Source: Streptomyces sp. NBC_00670
GTDB lineage: Bacteria; Actinomycetota; Actinomycetes; Streptomycetales; Streptomycetaceae
DNA: 64,000 nt
Assembly: GCF_036226765.1 (NCBI RefSeq)
Contig: NZ_CP109017.1
Coordinates: 930,001-994,000, forward strand
Direction: 5' to 3'
Both the position numbers and the translations under genes were made by a program. Shown here one piece after another: positions 16,376 to 24,337 of the stretch; position 1 is the first letter of the stretch; each line of letters opens with the position of its first letter. The notes beneath the pieces are model-generated. The model was not told the origin of the DNA and made no database searches. It was given only the letters and a program-made list of their open reading frames with translations.

Positions 16376-16774
16376 GGGCGCCCGCGACAAATTGTGCGGT
16401 GCGATCCCCACTCCAACCGTTGTTTTTCCCGTCTCCTGCCGTTCAAACGACTACTTCCACACATGCGACCGCCGGGCGCGTGCGGTGCGCGGGCCGGCCG
16501 GGCGGCATCACCCCAGGATGTGACCGGCCGACCGGATCCGGCCACCGGAGCGGCCGGGGGCGGCCGGCGGAGACGCCGGAGCGGCTGCCGGGGATGCTCG
16601 GCGCAGGAGGTTGCCCGCGGTCTTCGGCGGCGGGCGGTGCGGCCCGCGTCGGTCAACGGCTGCGGGGACGCGCCCACCCAGGGGTGACGCCGGTCGGGCG
16701 GGCTTTGCGGGCCCGCGTGGCCGGGTGCCTCCGTTTCGCCGTGTCCGACCGGGTTCACCACGGGTGCGGGCCAT

Positions 16775-16780
16775 TAGGCT
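16775..16780 (+). promoter_or_regulatory. Candidate -10 (TAGGCT) of the GDPD gene
   Basis: TAGGCT in an ATTAGGCT context, 72 bp before the TTG start, would give a leader of about 65 nt. A clear -35 is not seen. Confidence 0.35.
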
Positions 16781-16852
16781 GCGCCCTGCCGCGTGGGTAC
16801 GAAGGTGCAGTGCGCGGCAGCCGAGCCGCCGTCGACGGAAGCGAGATGAACC

Positions 16853-17536
16853 TTGAACTTCCTCACCATCGGTCACCGCGGAGTCATGGGCATCGAGCCC
16901 GAGAACACCCTCCGGTCCTTCGTCGCCGCCGAGCGCGCGGGCCTCGACCTGATCGAACTGGATCTGCACCTGAGCAAGGACGGAGCCCTCGTCGTCATGC
17001 ACGACGCCGAGGTGGACCGGACGACCGACGGCGCGGGCCCCATCGCCGAGAAGACCCTCGCCGAGCTGCGGGCGCTCGACGCCGGCCGGGGCGAGCGCGT
17101 GCCGACCTTCGAGGAGGTCCTGGACGCGGTGGCGTCGCCGCTCCAGGCCGAGATCAAGGACGTCGCGGCGGCCCGGGCACTGGCCGAGGTGATGACCCGG
17201 CGGGACCTCGTCGCGCGTGTGGAGGTGCTCTCCTTCCACGACGAGGCGCTCGCCGAGATCGCCCGGCTGGTCCCCGGCGTGCGCACCGCGCTGGTCGCCA
17301 GCCGCTACGGCCTGGACGTGGTGGACCGCGCCACGGCCGTCGGCGCCACGACGCTCGTGCTCAACATCCGCCGGCTGACCCTGGAGGTCGTCGAGTACGC
17401 GCGCAAGGCGGGCCTGAGGATCATCGGCTGGGTGGTGAACACCCAGGACCATCTGCGTCTCGTCCGCGCCCTGGAGCTGGACGGCGCCACGACCGACTAC
17501 CCGGAGATCAAGCGCACCGGCCGCTTCACCGCCTGA
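16853..17536 (+). CDS. Glycerophosphodiester phosphodiesterase (GDPD)
   Basis: 227 residues. The GDPD signature opens the protein: IGHRGVMGIEPENTLRSF with the catalytic histidine and E, then LIELDLHLSKDGALVVMHDAEVDRTT with the Ca/Mg ligands E and D and the second histidine, and AEIKD further on. Enzymes of this type hydrolyse glycerophosphodiesters to an alcohol and glycerol 3-phosphate. No signal peptide, so intracellular. The start must be TTG 16853: an in-frame stop (TGA 16847) lies just upstream and the conserved IGHRG motif leaves no room for a later start; GGAAGCGAG is 9-17 nt upstream. It is convergent with the GNAT gene. Confidence 0.92.
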   Translation: MNFLTIGHRGVMGIEPENTLRSFVAAERAGLDLIELDLHLSKDGALVVMHDAEVDRTTDGAGPIAEKTLAELRALDAGRGERVPTFEEVLDAVASPLQAEIKDVAAARALAEVMTRRDLVARVEVLSFHDEALAEIARLVPGVRTALVASRYGLDVVDRATAVGATTLVLNIRRLTLEVVEYARKAGLRIIGWVVNTQDHLRLVRALELDGATTDYPEIKRTGRFTA

Positions 17537-17549
17537 CCGGCACCGCGGC

Positions 17550-18089
17550 TCAGCCCAGCGGCTTGACCAGGAGTTCGAACCGCAGGTCGTCGCGGAGCGG
17601 TATGCCGAAGCGCTCGTCGCCGTACGGGAAGGCACTGGTCCGGCCCGTACGGCGGTAGCCGCGCCGCTCGTACCAGGCGATCAGGTCCTCGCGTACGGAG
17701 ATCACCGTCATCTGCATCTCGGTGACGCCCCAGCTCTCCCGCGCCGTCCGCTCCGCCTCGGCCAGCACGGCCCGGCCGAGCCCGCCGCCCTGCAGTCCCG
17801 GGCGGACCGCGAACATGCCGAAGTAGGCGCTCTCGCCGCGGTGCTCCAGCTGGCAGCAGGCGACGAGCGCCCCGTCGCGCTCCACGACGAGCAGCCTGCT
17901 GCCCGGCGACTCGACGACCTCGAGCACACCCTCCGGGTCGGTCCGCTGCCCGTCGAGTATGTCCGCCTCGGTGGTCCAGCCGGTCCGGCTGGAGTCCCCG
18001 CGGTAGGCCGACTCGATCAGCACGACGAGCGCGTCGACGTCGGCGGCGGTGGCGTCGCGAAAGGTCAACGGGGCGGCGGCGGTGTCCAT
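17550..18089 (-). CDS. GNAT-family N-acetyltransferase
   Basis: 179 residues covering a whole GNAT domain: N-terminal FRDATAADVDALVVLIESAY, then the core strand YFGMFAVRPGLQGGGLGRAVL with the acetyl-CoA pyrophosphate loop (Q/R-x-x-G-x-G/A as LQGGGLG), and ending with AWYERRGYRRTGR. Its acceptor is unknown. ATG 18089 has GGAG about 9 nt upstream. Confidence 0.88.
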   Translation of the reverse strand: MDTAAAPLTFRDATAADVDALVVLIESAYRGDSSRTGWTTEADILDGQRTDPEGVLEVVESPGSRLLVVERDGALVACCQLEHRGESAYFGMFAVRPGLQGGGLGRAVLAEAERTARESWGVTEMQMTVISVREDLIAWYERRGYRRTGRTSAFPYGDERFGIPLRDDLRFELLVKPLG

Positions 18090-18230
18090 GGGGACGGCTC
18101 CGATCAGTCGTGCGGCACGGCAGGAAAGAGACTAACGCCGGGGTCTGACATGGCTGGGTCCGCCGTTCGGATCAGGTCGCAGGGGGCCGACGGTGTCGAC
18201 TCGACCGCCGGTGAGCGGGGTCTGGTGCGT

Positions 18231-18304
18231 GCAACTGCAAGGCGGAGGAGGGAGCCGACGCGGTGGGGGTCCCCCTGCTCGAACGAAGTTGAGCGCGTGG
18301 GGAA
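18231..18304. repeat. Streptomyces-type intergenic repeat with GGGGGTCCCCC palindrome
   Basis: The stretch contains a GCAACTGCAAGGCGGAGGAG lead, the perfect palindrome GGGGGTCCCCC (18265-18275) and then CTCGAACGAAGTTGAG, an imperfect stem. I recognise this arrangement as one that recurs between genes in Streptomyces genomes. It fills part of the 304-bp gap 18090-18393; no gene is seen there. Confidence 0.5.
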
Positions 18305-18379
18305 GTCGGCGACCGACGACAACGCCGCGGATGTGCGTGCCGGACCCCGCGTCCGCGAACTGATCCGAACGACAGGCCT

Positions 18380-18385
18380 TAGGCT
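18380..18385 (+). promoter_or_regulatory. -10 hexamer TAGGCT for a leaderless VOC gene
   Basis: The hexamer ends 8 nt before ATG 18394, which has no Shine-Dalgarno sequence. The -35 is not obvious. Confidence 0.5.
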
Positions 18386-18393
18386 CGGCAGGC

Positions 18394-18786
18394 ATGGTGC
18401 ATGTACTGAGCAGCCGTGTGCTGCTGCGGCCGACGGATCCCGAGCGTTCCCGCGTCTTCTACGGCGAGCTGCTGGGGTTGCCCGTGTACCGCGAGTTCGG
18501 CACGGGTCCGGAGCGCGGCACCGTCTACTTCCTCGGCGGGGGCTTCCTGGAGGTGTCCGGCCGGTCCGAGGGCCCCGTTCCGCCCTCCGTCCGGCTGTGG
18601 CTCCAGGTCACGGACGCGGCAGCCGCCCACGAGGAGCTGGTCGCGAAGGGCGTGGGGATCGTCCGGCCGCCGGTGAAGGAACCGTGGGGGCTGGTCGAGA
18701 TGTGGATCGAGGACCCGGACGGCGTCCGGATCGCGCTCGTGGAGGTCCCGGCCGACCATCCGATGCGGTACCGGCCGGGCATCTGA
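18394..18786 (+). CDS. VOC/glyoxalase-superfamily protein
   Basis: 130 residues forming two beta-alpha-beta-beta-beta modules: LSSRVLLRPTDPERSRVFYGELLGL at the start and WLQVTDAAAAHEELVAKGV plus MWIEDPDGVRIALVEV at the end. The D-P-D-G-x-x-I pattern and the E/H metal-ligand positions fit the vicinal-oxygen-chelate fold, used for glyoxalases, dioxygenases and antibiotic-binding resistance proteins. The specific role is unknown. Confidence 0.85.
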   Translation: MVHVLSSRVLLRPTDPERSRVFYGELLGLPVYREFGTGPERGTVYFLGGGFLEVSGRSEGPVPPSVRLWLQVTDAAAAHEELVAKGVGIVRPPVKEPWGLVEMWIEDPDGVRIALVEVPADHPMRYRPGI

Positions 18787-18806
18787 CCTGGCCCGCGGCC
18801 CCCGGG

Positions 18807-19418
18807 TCAGCCGCGAGGGCCGCCGAGCCGGCCCTCCAGCTGGATGAGGAGTTCGCCGAGGACCCCGGCGAGTTCGCCCTGCTGTGCGCCGTCCAGGCCG
18901 GAGAGCGCGGCCGCCTCGTAGGCGAGCTGTTCGGGCAGGACGGAGTCGACCAGTTCGCGTCCTGCGTCGGTGAGGCGGACATGGGCGACCCGGCGGTCGC
19001 GGTCGTCACTGCGCCGCTCGACCAGCCCGCGCTCGCTCAGCTGTTTGAGCCGCTTGGTGACGGCGGCCCCGGAGGAGAACGTCTCCCGGGCCAGTTCGCC
19101 CGGGGTCAGCTCGTGGTCGGTGCGGCGCAGGGTGCCGAGGACGTCGAACTCGGGCCGGGTGAGCCCGGCGTGGCGCAGCGGGGCGTCCTCGGCCTGCTGG
19201 AGGAGGGCGGCGCAGCGGTTGATGCGGCCGATGATCTCCATGGGGCGGGTGTCGACGTCGGGCCGCACGGTCCGCCACTGCCGGACGACGGTGGCCACGG
19301 TGTCGTGCGCGGAGGTGCGCGCGGGGTCGTGCGGGGGGCCGGGGGTGCCCGCCCGGCCGTCCCCGGTTCTCCCGCCGTCCGCCGGGGGTGCCGCGCCCGT
19401 CGCCTTCGCCGCCGTCAT
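18807..19418 (-). CDS. MarR-family transcriptional regulator
   Basis: 203 residues. An N-terminal extension of about 35 low-complexity residues precedes a standard MarR winged helix: GRINRCAALLQQAEDAPLRHAGLTRPEFDVLGTLRRT, the recognition helix region PGELARETFSSGAAVTKRLKQLSERGLVER and the wing RSDDRDRRVAHVRLTDAG. ATG 19418 overlaps the FUSC stop by 4 bp (ATGA), so it is translated as the second gene of the FUSC-marR operon. It most likely represses this operon until an aromatic acid or other amphipathic ligand is bound. Confidence 0.9.
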   Translation of the reverse strand: MTAAKATGAAPPADGGRTGDGRAGTPGPPHDPARTSAHDTVATVVRQWRTVRPDVDTRPMEIIGRINRCAALLQQAEDAPLRHAGLTRPEFDVLGTLRRTDHELTPGELARETFSSGAAVTKRLKQLSERGLVERRSDDRDRRVAHVRLTDAGRELVDSVLPEQLAYEAAALSGLDGAQQGELAGVLGELLIQLEGRLGGPRG

Positions 19419-21100
19419 GCCCGTGTGTCCTCCGAGGTGTGCGGTGTGTGCAGTCCCTGACGTCGTACCGTCGCGGCGAGCGTACGGTGTGCCGACTGTT
19501 CGGCCGCCAGCACCCGCTCCTCGGGGAGGGCACGCTGCCACCATTCGCCGGCCGCGGCGTCGGCGGCGGCGCGCAGTTCGACGACGGCGGCGGCCAGCGC
19601 GCGCCGCGCGGACTCCAGCGCGCCGGGCGCCGGGCGCTCGGCGGCCATCGTGCGCGCCGCGTGCTCCCGCGCGCGCTCCACCGTCCCGACCGCCTGTTCG
19701 ACCCGGTCGCCGGCCCGCCGGTTGGTGACGGCGACGGCCGCGACGAAGCCGACCAGCGCGCCCACGAGCGTGTCCAGGACCCGGTCGGCGATCAGTTCGC
19801 CCGGCTGCTGGAAGCGCGCGAACTCGGTGACGAGGAGCGCCATGGGGGTCACGCAGACGGTGCCGAGCCAGTAGTTGCGGCCCATGAACGCCTCGGCGGC
19901 GAAGTTGAAGGCCAGGCAGCACAGCACGAGGGCGACCGGGGCGAGATGCGCGAGGGGGACGATCGCGGCGAAGAGCAGGACGCCGAGGACGTTGCCGACG
20001 ACGCGCTGGACGGCACGGCTCCAGGTGAGCGTGACGTTGGCCTGGTAGAGGGAGGCGGCGGTGACGAGCGCCCAGTACGGGCGGCCGACGCCGAGCGCGA
20101 GCGCGGCGGCACCGGCGAGGGCGCAGCCGAGTGCGGTGCGCAGCGCGATCGGGGCGAGGTGGCTCCACCCGTCGCGCAGGGGCCGTGCGGGCGCCTCGTG
20201 CGCGGCCTCCGCCTCGGCCTCGACGCCGAGGAGTTCCTCCGCCGCCTCCCCCAGGCCGCCGGCGTCGGGGACGGGTCCGGTGCCGCGCAGGGCGCGGGCC
20301 CAGTCGCGCAGCCGGCCGGGGTCGGTGTCGGCGGGCGCGGCGAGCGCGACCTCCGCCCGGACCAGGAGCCGCCGCAGGGCCCGCCGCGTGGCGGTCGAAC
20401 GGGTGGGCGGGAGCAGGGACTGCCAGGCGGTCTGCACGGCTGCCGCGGCCGTGGCGTGCGCTCGGCCCGCGCCCTCGCCGGTGCCGCCCGTCGCGGCGTA
20501 TGCGGCGGTCGCCCGCAGCGCCTGCGCGGTCGTACGGCGCTCGGGTCCGTGCGGCCGGAGGAGCCCCGGGGCCATCCCGACGAGCCACGCCCAGGCACCG
20601 GCGACGGCGGTCAGCGCGAGATGCCCGGGGACCTGCCCGAGGGACTGCGGCACGAACAGGGCCGCGGAGGCGATGAAGGTGAGGACGACGTGGCCGGGCG
20701 GGCCGATGCGGGTGGCGTCGCACAGCGTCTTCTGCACGGCGGCGATCAGCGCGCCGACGAGCACCAGGACGAGGGGGTTGGTGGTGAGCGAGGCCGCCAC
20801 CAGGGCGAGGGCGAGACCGGCGAGCATGCCGGCCACGACCCGGGCGAGGACGCGCGCCCGTGCGGCGTAGGGGCGGCTGTGCGCGTAGAGGGCGCAGAGC
20901 CCGCCCGCCATCGTGTACATCGCCAGGTCGAGACGGCCGACGGCGAGCAGGGCGAGAGTGGGCGGTGCGACGGAGGCGACGCTGCTCAGGGCGGGCTTGA
21001 ACCAGATGTCGGACGGGCCGCCCAGGCGCAGGACGGCGAGGAGCGGGAGCCGGCGGATCCGTGGGGGCTTGGCGTGGGGACGCGGGGCGGCGCTGGGCAT
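19415..21100 (-). CDS. FUSC-family membrane transporter
   Basis: 561 residues with two blocks of hydrophobic helices (about residues 35-175 and 315-450) separated by a hydrophilic region and followed by a helical C-terminal tail. The second block has the FUSC features GRPYWALVTAASLYQ and RVVGNVLGVLLFAAIVPL. The family (YccS, fusaric-acid resistance, AaeB) is thought to export aromatic acids. It is encoded with a MarR regulator, a common pairing for aromatic-acid efflux. A TAAACT hexamer lies 6 nt before the ATG and there is no Shine-Dalgarno sequence, so the mRNA may be leaderless. A second FUSC gene is at 31375. Confidence 0.88.
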   Translation of the reverse strand: MPSAAPRPHAKPPRIRRLPLLAVLRLGGPSDIWFKPALSSVASVAPPTLALLAVGRLDLAMYTMAGGLCALYAHSRPYAARARVLARVVAGMLAGLALALVAASLTTNPLVLVLVGALIAAVQKTLCDATRIGPPGHVVLTFIASAALFVPQSLGQVPGHLALTAVAGAWAWLVGMAPGLLRPHGPERRTTAQALRATAAYAATGGTGEGAGRAHATAAAAVQTAWQSLLPPTRSTATRRALRRLLVRAEVALAAPADTDPGRLRDWARALRGTGPVPDAGGLGEAAEELLGVEAEAEAAHEAPARPLRDGWSHLAPIALRTALGCALAGAAALALGVGRPYWALVTAASLYQANVTLTWSRAVQRVVGNVLGVLLFAAIVPLAHLAPVALVLCCLAFNFAAEAFMGRNYWLGTVCVTPMALLVTEFARFQQPGELIADRVLDTLVGALVGFVAAVAVTNRRAGDRVEQAVGTVERAREHAARTMAAERPAPGALESARRALAAAVVELRAAADAAAGEWWQRALPEERVLAAEQSAHRTLAATVRRQGLHTPHTSEDTRA

Positions 21101-21104
21101 GCGG

Positions 21105-21135
21105 AAAGTTTAGCATGTGTTTTACTCGTGAAATA
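21105..21135 (-). promoter_or_regulatory. AT-rich promoter/operator region of the FUSC-marR operon
   Basis: An AT-rich island in otherwise very GC-rich sequence. On the minus strand TAAACT (21107-21112) is a plausible -10 ending 6 nt before the FUSC ATG. The imperfect inverted halves CACGAG and CATGTG just upstream (4 of 6 matches) are a candidate MarR site. Confidence 0.45.
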
Positions 21136-21274
21136 CCTCGCTCCCGTCCGGCGCCTCCGGAAGCGCGACGTCCCGCGCGCGCTCCCCCGCCTGCCCCTTT
21201 GCGCCCTTTTGCACGTCCTCCCGCCGGGGCATGCCCTGACCGACGGTGAGGAGAGGAAACCAAGGGGGGTGCGG

Positions 21275-21910
21275 GTGCACGTGCACGGATCGGCTTCGCC
21301 CGGGTGGCTGCTCGTCGCGTTGTGCGCGGTGACCGGGGCCTACTGTCTGCTGCGCACGCGCAGCGCCGTCGAGGAGCAGCGCCGGGCCGCGGGCGGCGAG
21401 GCGCTGATGGGGTTCGGCATGGCGGCCATGGCGGTCCCGGCCGCCGTCCTGGCGCCGCCGCGCTGGGCGTGGGGGATCTGCGCGCTGGTGTTCGGGGCGG
21501 CGGCGATACGCGCGGTGTGGGCGGCCCGGGCAGGAGGGCACCATCTGCACCACCTCGTGGGCACGGGCGCCATGGCCTACATGGCCGCCGTCATGTCCGC
21601 CTCCCCCTCCTCCGGCCACCACGGACACGGCTCGGCCGCGGGACCACCGACCGTGACGGGCGTGCTGGCGCTGTATTTCGCCGGGTACGTGCTGTGGTCG
21701 GGCGCCCGCCTGATACCGGCCCCGGCGGTCGCCGGCGGGAGCGGTGGAGTCGGCGGGATGGGCGGGATGGGCGAGGTCGGGGGCGCTCGGGCCCGTGATA
21801 CGGGGGGAGTCGGCCGGGGGGCCGTCCTGTGGCGGGACCGGCTCGAACTGGCGCGCGCCTGTCGGCTGTCCATGGCGATGGGGATGCTCGCGATGCTGCT
21901 GATGATGTGA
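21275..21910 (+). CDS. DUF5134-type integral membrane protein
   Basis: 211 residues with about five to six hydrophobic helices (GWLLVALCAVTGAYCLL, ALMGFGMAAMAVPAAVL, WGICALVFGAAAIRAV, LVGTGAMAYMAAVMSA, VLALYFAGYVLWSG, and the C-terminal methionine-rich MAMGMLAMLLMM). Histidines cluster in GGHHLHHLVGTGAMAYM and GHHGHG, and methionines are enriched near the end, which could bind a metal such as copper; this is inference. The start is chosen between GTG 21269, 21275 and 21281; AAGGGGGG is 5 nt before 21275. Function is unknown. Confidence 0.75.
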   Translation: MHVHGSASPGWLLVALCAVTGAYCLLRTRSAVEEQRRAAGGEALMGFGMAAMAVPAAVLAPPRWAWGICALVFGAAAIRAVWAARAGGHHLHHLVGTGAMAYMAAVMSASPSSGHHGHGSAAGPPTVTGVLALYFAGYVLWSGARLIPAPAVAGGSGGVGGMGGMGEVGGARARDTGGVGRGAVLWRDRLELARACRLSMAMGMLAMLLMM

Positions 21911-21976
21911 GGCCGCGCTCCGTGGCGTGCGTCACTTTGCGCGGACGGCGCGTATCCCGGGGCACCGCCCGGCTCA

Positions 21977-21982
21977 TAGGCT
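21977..21982 (+). promoter_or_regulatory. -10 hexamer TAGGCT for a leaderless M56 peptidase gene
   Basis: The hexamer ends 7 nt before ATG 21990, and there is no Shine-Dalgarno sequence. No good -35 is seen. Confidence 0.45.
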
Positions 21983-21989
21983 TCGCCCC

Positions 21990-22925
21990 ATGATGGTTCC
22001 CGCGGCACTGCTGCTGCTCGGCGCCTTGACCGCCGTCGTCGCCCCACGGCTGCTCGCGCGGGCCGACTGGCCGGACCGGGAACCCGTGGTCGCCCTGTGG
22101 GTGTGGCAGTGCGTCGTGGCGGCCGTCCTCGTCGCTTGCGGCCTCTCGATGACCCTGAGCGCGGCCGCCGCCTGGGGCGCGGTGCGCGGACACGTGTTCG
22201 CCCCGGCCCCGCACTCGGTCGTCAACGCCTACGCCCTGAGCCCCGGCGGCGGTTGGGCCGCCGCGACGGCGGTGGCGCTGGCCTGCGGCGGGCTGTGGAG
22301 CGGGGCGATGCTGGTCCGGGAGATCCTCCGGGCCCGCACCCACCGCCGGCGCAGCCGGAACGAACTCCTCGTCCGTTCCCCGCTGTTGCCCGGCGAGGAG
22401 CCGGGCACCGACCGGCTGGTGATCATCGAGGGCGAGCGCCCCGACGCCTGGTGGCTGCCGGGCGCCGCACCCCAACTGGCCCTCACCACCGCCGCCCTGC
22501 GCCGGCTCAAGGGCCGCCAGCTGGACGCGGTGCTGGCGCACGAACAGGGCCATGCGCAGGCCCGGCACGACTGGCTGCTGCACTGCTCGGACGCGCTGGC
22601 CAACGGGTTCCCGCAGGTGCCGGTGTTCGCCGCGTTCCGGGACGAGATGCACCGGCTGGTCGAACTGGCCGCCGACGACATGGCCTCCCGCCGCTTCGGC
22701 CGTCTCACCACCGCCCTGGCCCTGGTCGGACTCAACGAGGACCGGGGCCTGTTCGGCCCCTGCCCGACCCCGCAGGCGCACGTCCCGCAGCGGGTCCACC
22801 GGCTGCTCACGCCCCCCGACCGGCTCCCCGCGGCCCACCGGCTCCGTCTGACCGCGACGGCCGCTCTGGTCCCCGTCATCCCGGTCCTGGTGGCGTTCGT
22901 CCCGGGACTGAGGGCACTGGGATAG
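21990..22925 (+). CDS. M56-family (BlaR1/MecR1-like) membrane metallopeptidase
   Basis: 311 residues. Transmembrane helices occur at about 2-22, 35-62, 88-112 and 285-308. The zinc motif HEQGH (184-188, AVLAHEQGHAQARHDWLL) and the downstream ELAADDMASRRF segment with the third ligand match M56 peptidases. It lacks the extracellular penicillin-sensor domain of BlaR1, as is usual for Streptomyces members. In several actinobacteria M56 genes sit next to a BlaI-type repressor, but none is seen here, so the regulatory target is unknown. Confidence 0.88.
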   Translation: MMVPAALLLLGALTAVVAPRLLARADWPDREPVVALWVWQCVVAAVLVACGLSMTLSAAAAWGAVRGHVFAPAPHSVVNAYALSPGGGWAAATAVALACGGLWSGAMLVREILRARTHRRRSRNELLVRSPLLPGEEPGTDRLVIIEGERPDAWWLPGAAPQLALTTAALRRLKGRQLDAVLAHEQGHAQARHDWLLHCSDALANGFPQVPVFAAFRDEMHRLVELAADDMASRRFGRLTTALALVGLNEDRGLFGPCPTPQAHVPQRVHRLLTPPDRLPAAHRLRLTATAALVPVIPVLVAFVPGLRALG

Positions 22926-22995
22926 CCGGGGCCGTTCGGACGCCACCGCACTGAGGGTGTGGTTCTCGGCCTCGCCGGCCGGAGAGGATCGGACC

Positions 22996-23715
22996 ATGCA
23001 CCCGCCGCACGTCGACACACCACCGGACGCTCCGGCCTCCGCGCGCACCGTCGCGCGCCGCGGTGCGGTCGTCTGCGCCGCGCTCGCCGTCCCGGCCGTC
23101 CTGCTGACCGTGCTGGTCGCCGTCTCCTGGCATCCCCTCGTCTCCGCCGACGGCGACCTCGCGCGCACGACCCACCGCTGGGCCGTCGGGCACCCGGACC
23201 TCACGCACGCGTGCCGGATCCTCACGGACTGGGTGTGGGACCCCGTGACGATGCGGCTGCTGTGCGCGGCCGCCGTCGTGTGGCTGGTGTGGCGGCGCTC
23301 CGCCTGGCTGCTCGCACTGTGGGTGGCGGCCACGTGCGCGCTGGGCACCCTGCTCCAGCAGTCCCTCAAGGCCCTGGTCGACCGGCCGCGTCCGGTGTGG
23401 CCCGACCCCGTCGACTCCGCCCACTACGCGGCCTTCCCTTCCGGGCACGCGCTGACGGCGACGGTGGTGTGCGGACTGCTGCTGTGGCTGCTGCGCCGGT
23501 ACGGGGCCGGGCGCGCGCTGTGGCGTACGGCGGTGACGGCGGCCGTCGTGTCGGTCGTGGGCGTGGGGCTGACCCGGATCTGGCTCGGGGTGCACTGGCC
23601 CTCGGACGTCGTCGGCGGCTGGCTGCTCGGCGCCCTGCTGGTCGCCCTGGCGGTCACGTCCTACGCGCGGTGGTACGGCGACGTGCCCGCCCGCCCGCCG
23701 GACGGGCGTCCTTGA
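22996..23715 (+). CDS. PAP2-superfamily membrane phosphatase
   Basis: 239 residues, ATG 22996 with GGAGAGG at good spacing. About six membrane helices. The three lipid-phosphatase motifs are present: KALVDRPRP (motif 1), FPSGHALTA (motif 2) and TRIWLGVHWPSDVVGG (motif 3, with the catalytic histidine). Such enzymes dephosphorylate phosphatidate, undecaprenyl pyrophosphate or similar lipids on the outer face of the membrane. The exact substrate cannot be assigned. Confidence 0.92.
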   Translation: MHPPHVDTPPDAPASARTVARRGAVVCAALAVPAVLLTVLVAVSWHPLVSADGDLARTTHRWAVGHPDLTHACRILTDWVWDPVTMRLLCAAAVVWLVWRRSAWLLALWVAATCALGTLLQQSLKALVDRPRPVWPDPVDSAHYAAFPSGHALTATVVCGLLLWLLRRYGAGRALWRTAVTAAVVSVVGVGLTRIWLGVHWPSDVVGGWLLGALLVALAVTSYARWYGDVPARPPDGRP

Positions 23716-23810
23716 CCGCTGCGGGGCCGTCCCGAAGGATCACGCCCGGCCGCGCGGAGCCCGCGCCCCGATGCCGCCGAGGTCCTCGCCGGGGTGCGCC
23801 GGGGGCCCGG

Positions 23811-24056
23811 TCAGCCCTGGTAGTTCTCGACCTGCGAGACCGGGCGCACCGTGGCCTCGTCCGGGTTCTCGCCGAATTCCGTCTTGGCGCGGCGCCGGCG
23901 CAGCAGGTCCCAGCACTGGTCGAGTTCCTGCTCAATGTCGCCGAGCCGCCGGTGTTCGGTGTCGCTGTCGATCCGCCCGGACGCGAGGGCGTCGCGCAGC
24001 GCACGCTCCTCGTCGACCATGGCCGTGATCCTGCCGAGAATCTGCTGCTCGTCCAT
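23811..24056 (-). CDS. DUF2630-family small protein
   Basis: 81 residues, charged and helical: ILGRITAMVDEERALRDAL and a heptad-like second helix (EHRRLGDIEQELDQCWDLLRRRRAK), ending in a conserved ENPDEATVRPVSQVENYQG tail. This matches DUF2630, a soluble actinobacterial family of unknown function. It has GGAGG at 24071-24075 complement (minus-strand AGGAGGCGT) close upstream of ATG 24056. Confidence 0.88.
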   Translation of the reverse strand: MDEQQILGRITAMVDEERALRDALASGRIDSDTEHRRLGDIEQELDQCWDLLRRRRAKTEFGENPDEATVRPVSQVENYQG

Positions 24057-24109
24057 GTCGTACGCCTCCTGGAGGGCTCCCGCCCCACTCTAGGGAGGCT
24101 TTTCCCGCA

Positions 24110-24160
24110 CTGCGACACCTGTACGAGAAACCGCGCTGCCACACCTGTACGGGAACCGCG
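24110..24160. repeat. Two adjacent 25/26-bp direct repeats
   Basis: 24110-24135 and 24136-24160 are near-identical (CTGC-ACACCTGTACG-GAA-CCGCG; three differences including one deletion). They are 54-104 bp upstream of the DUF2630 start and could be regulator sites or a simple duplication. The remainder of the 24057-24337 gap contains the TetR promoter and no gene. Confidence 0.8.
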
Positions 24161-24292
24161 CCCGGGGCCGCTCCCGGACCGGGCGCGGCCCCGTTCCCCC
24201 CGCTCCCCCGCACGTCCGCCTCGGACGATCCCCCGCGTCGCCCGAGGCGGACGGCAGCCCCGAGGACCCGCGCCGACCGGGTCCGGGGATGC

Positions 24293-24323
24293 GTTGACTA
24301 TAGTTGGCTGGCAGCCAGTCAAC
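24293..24323 (+). promoter_or_regulatory. Promoter and nested palindromic operator of the TetR gene
   Basis: Outer arms GTTGACT (24293-24299) and AGTCAAC (24317-24323) flank the inner palindrome TGGCTGGCAGCCA (24305-24317). TATAGT (24299-24304) is a good -10. The nested site over the start of transcription points to autorepression by the adjacent TetR protein. Confidence 0.7.
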
Positions 24324-24337
24324 GCAGGAGTTACAGG

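Noticed and set aside
18090..18393. Small plus-strand gene in the gap before the VOC gene
   Set aside because: Open frames here lack a ribosome site and codon bias, and the sequence contains a recurrent intergenic palindrome.
19415..19533. Possible fusion of MarR and FUSC in one frame
   Set aside because: The two lie in different frames with a normal ATGA overlap; both ends are typical of their families.
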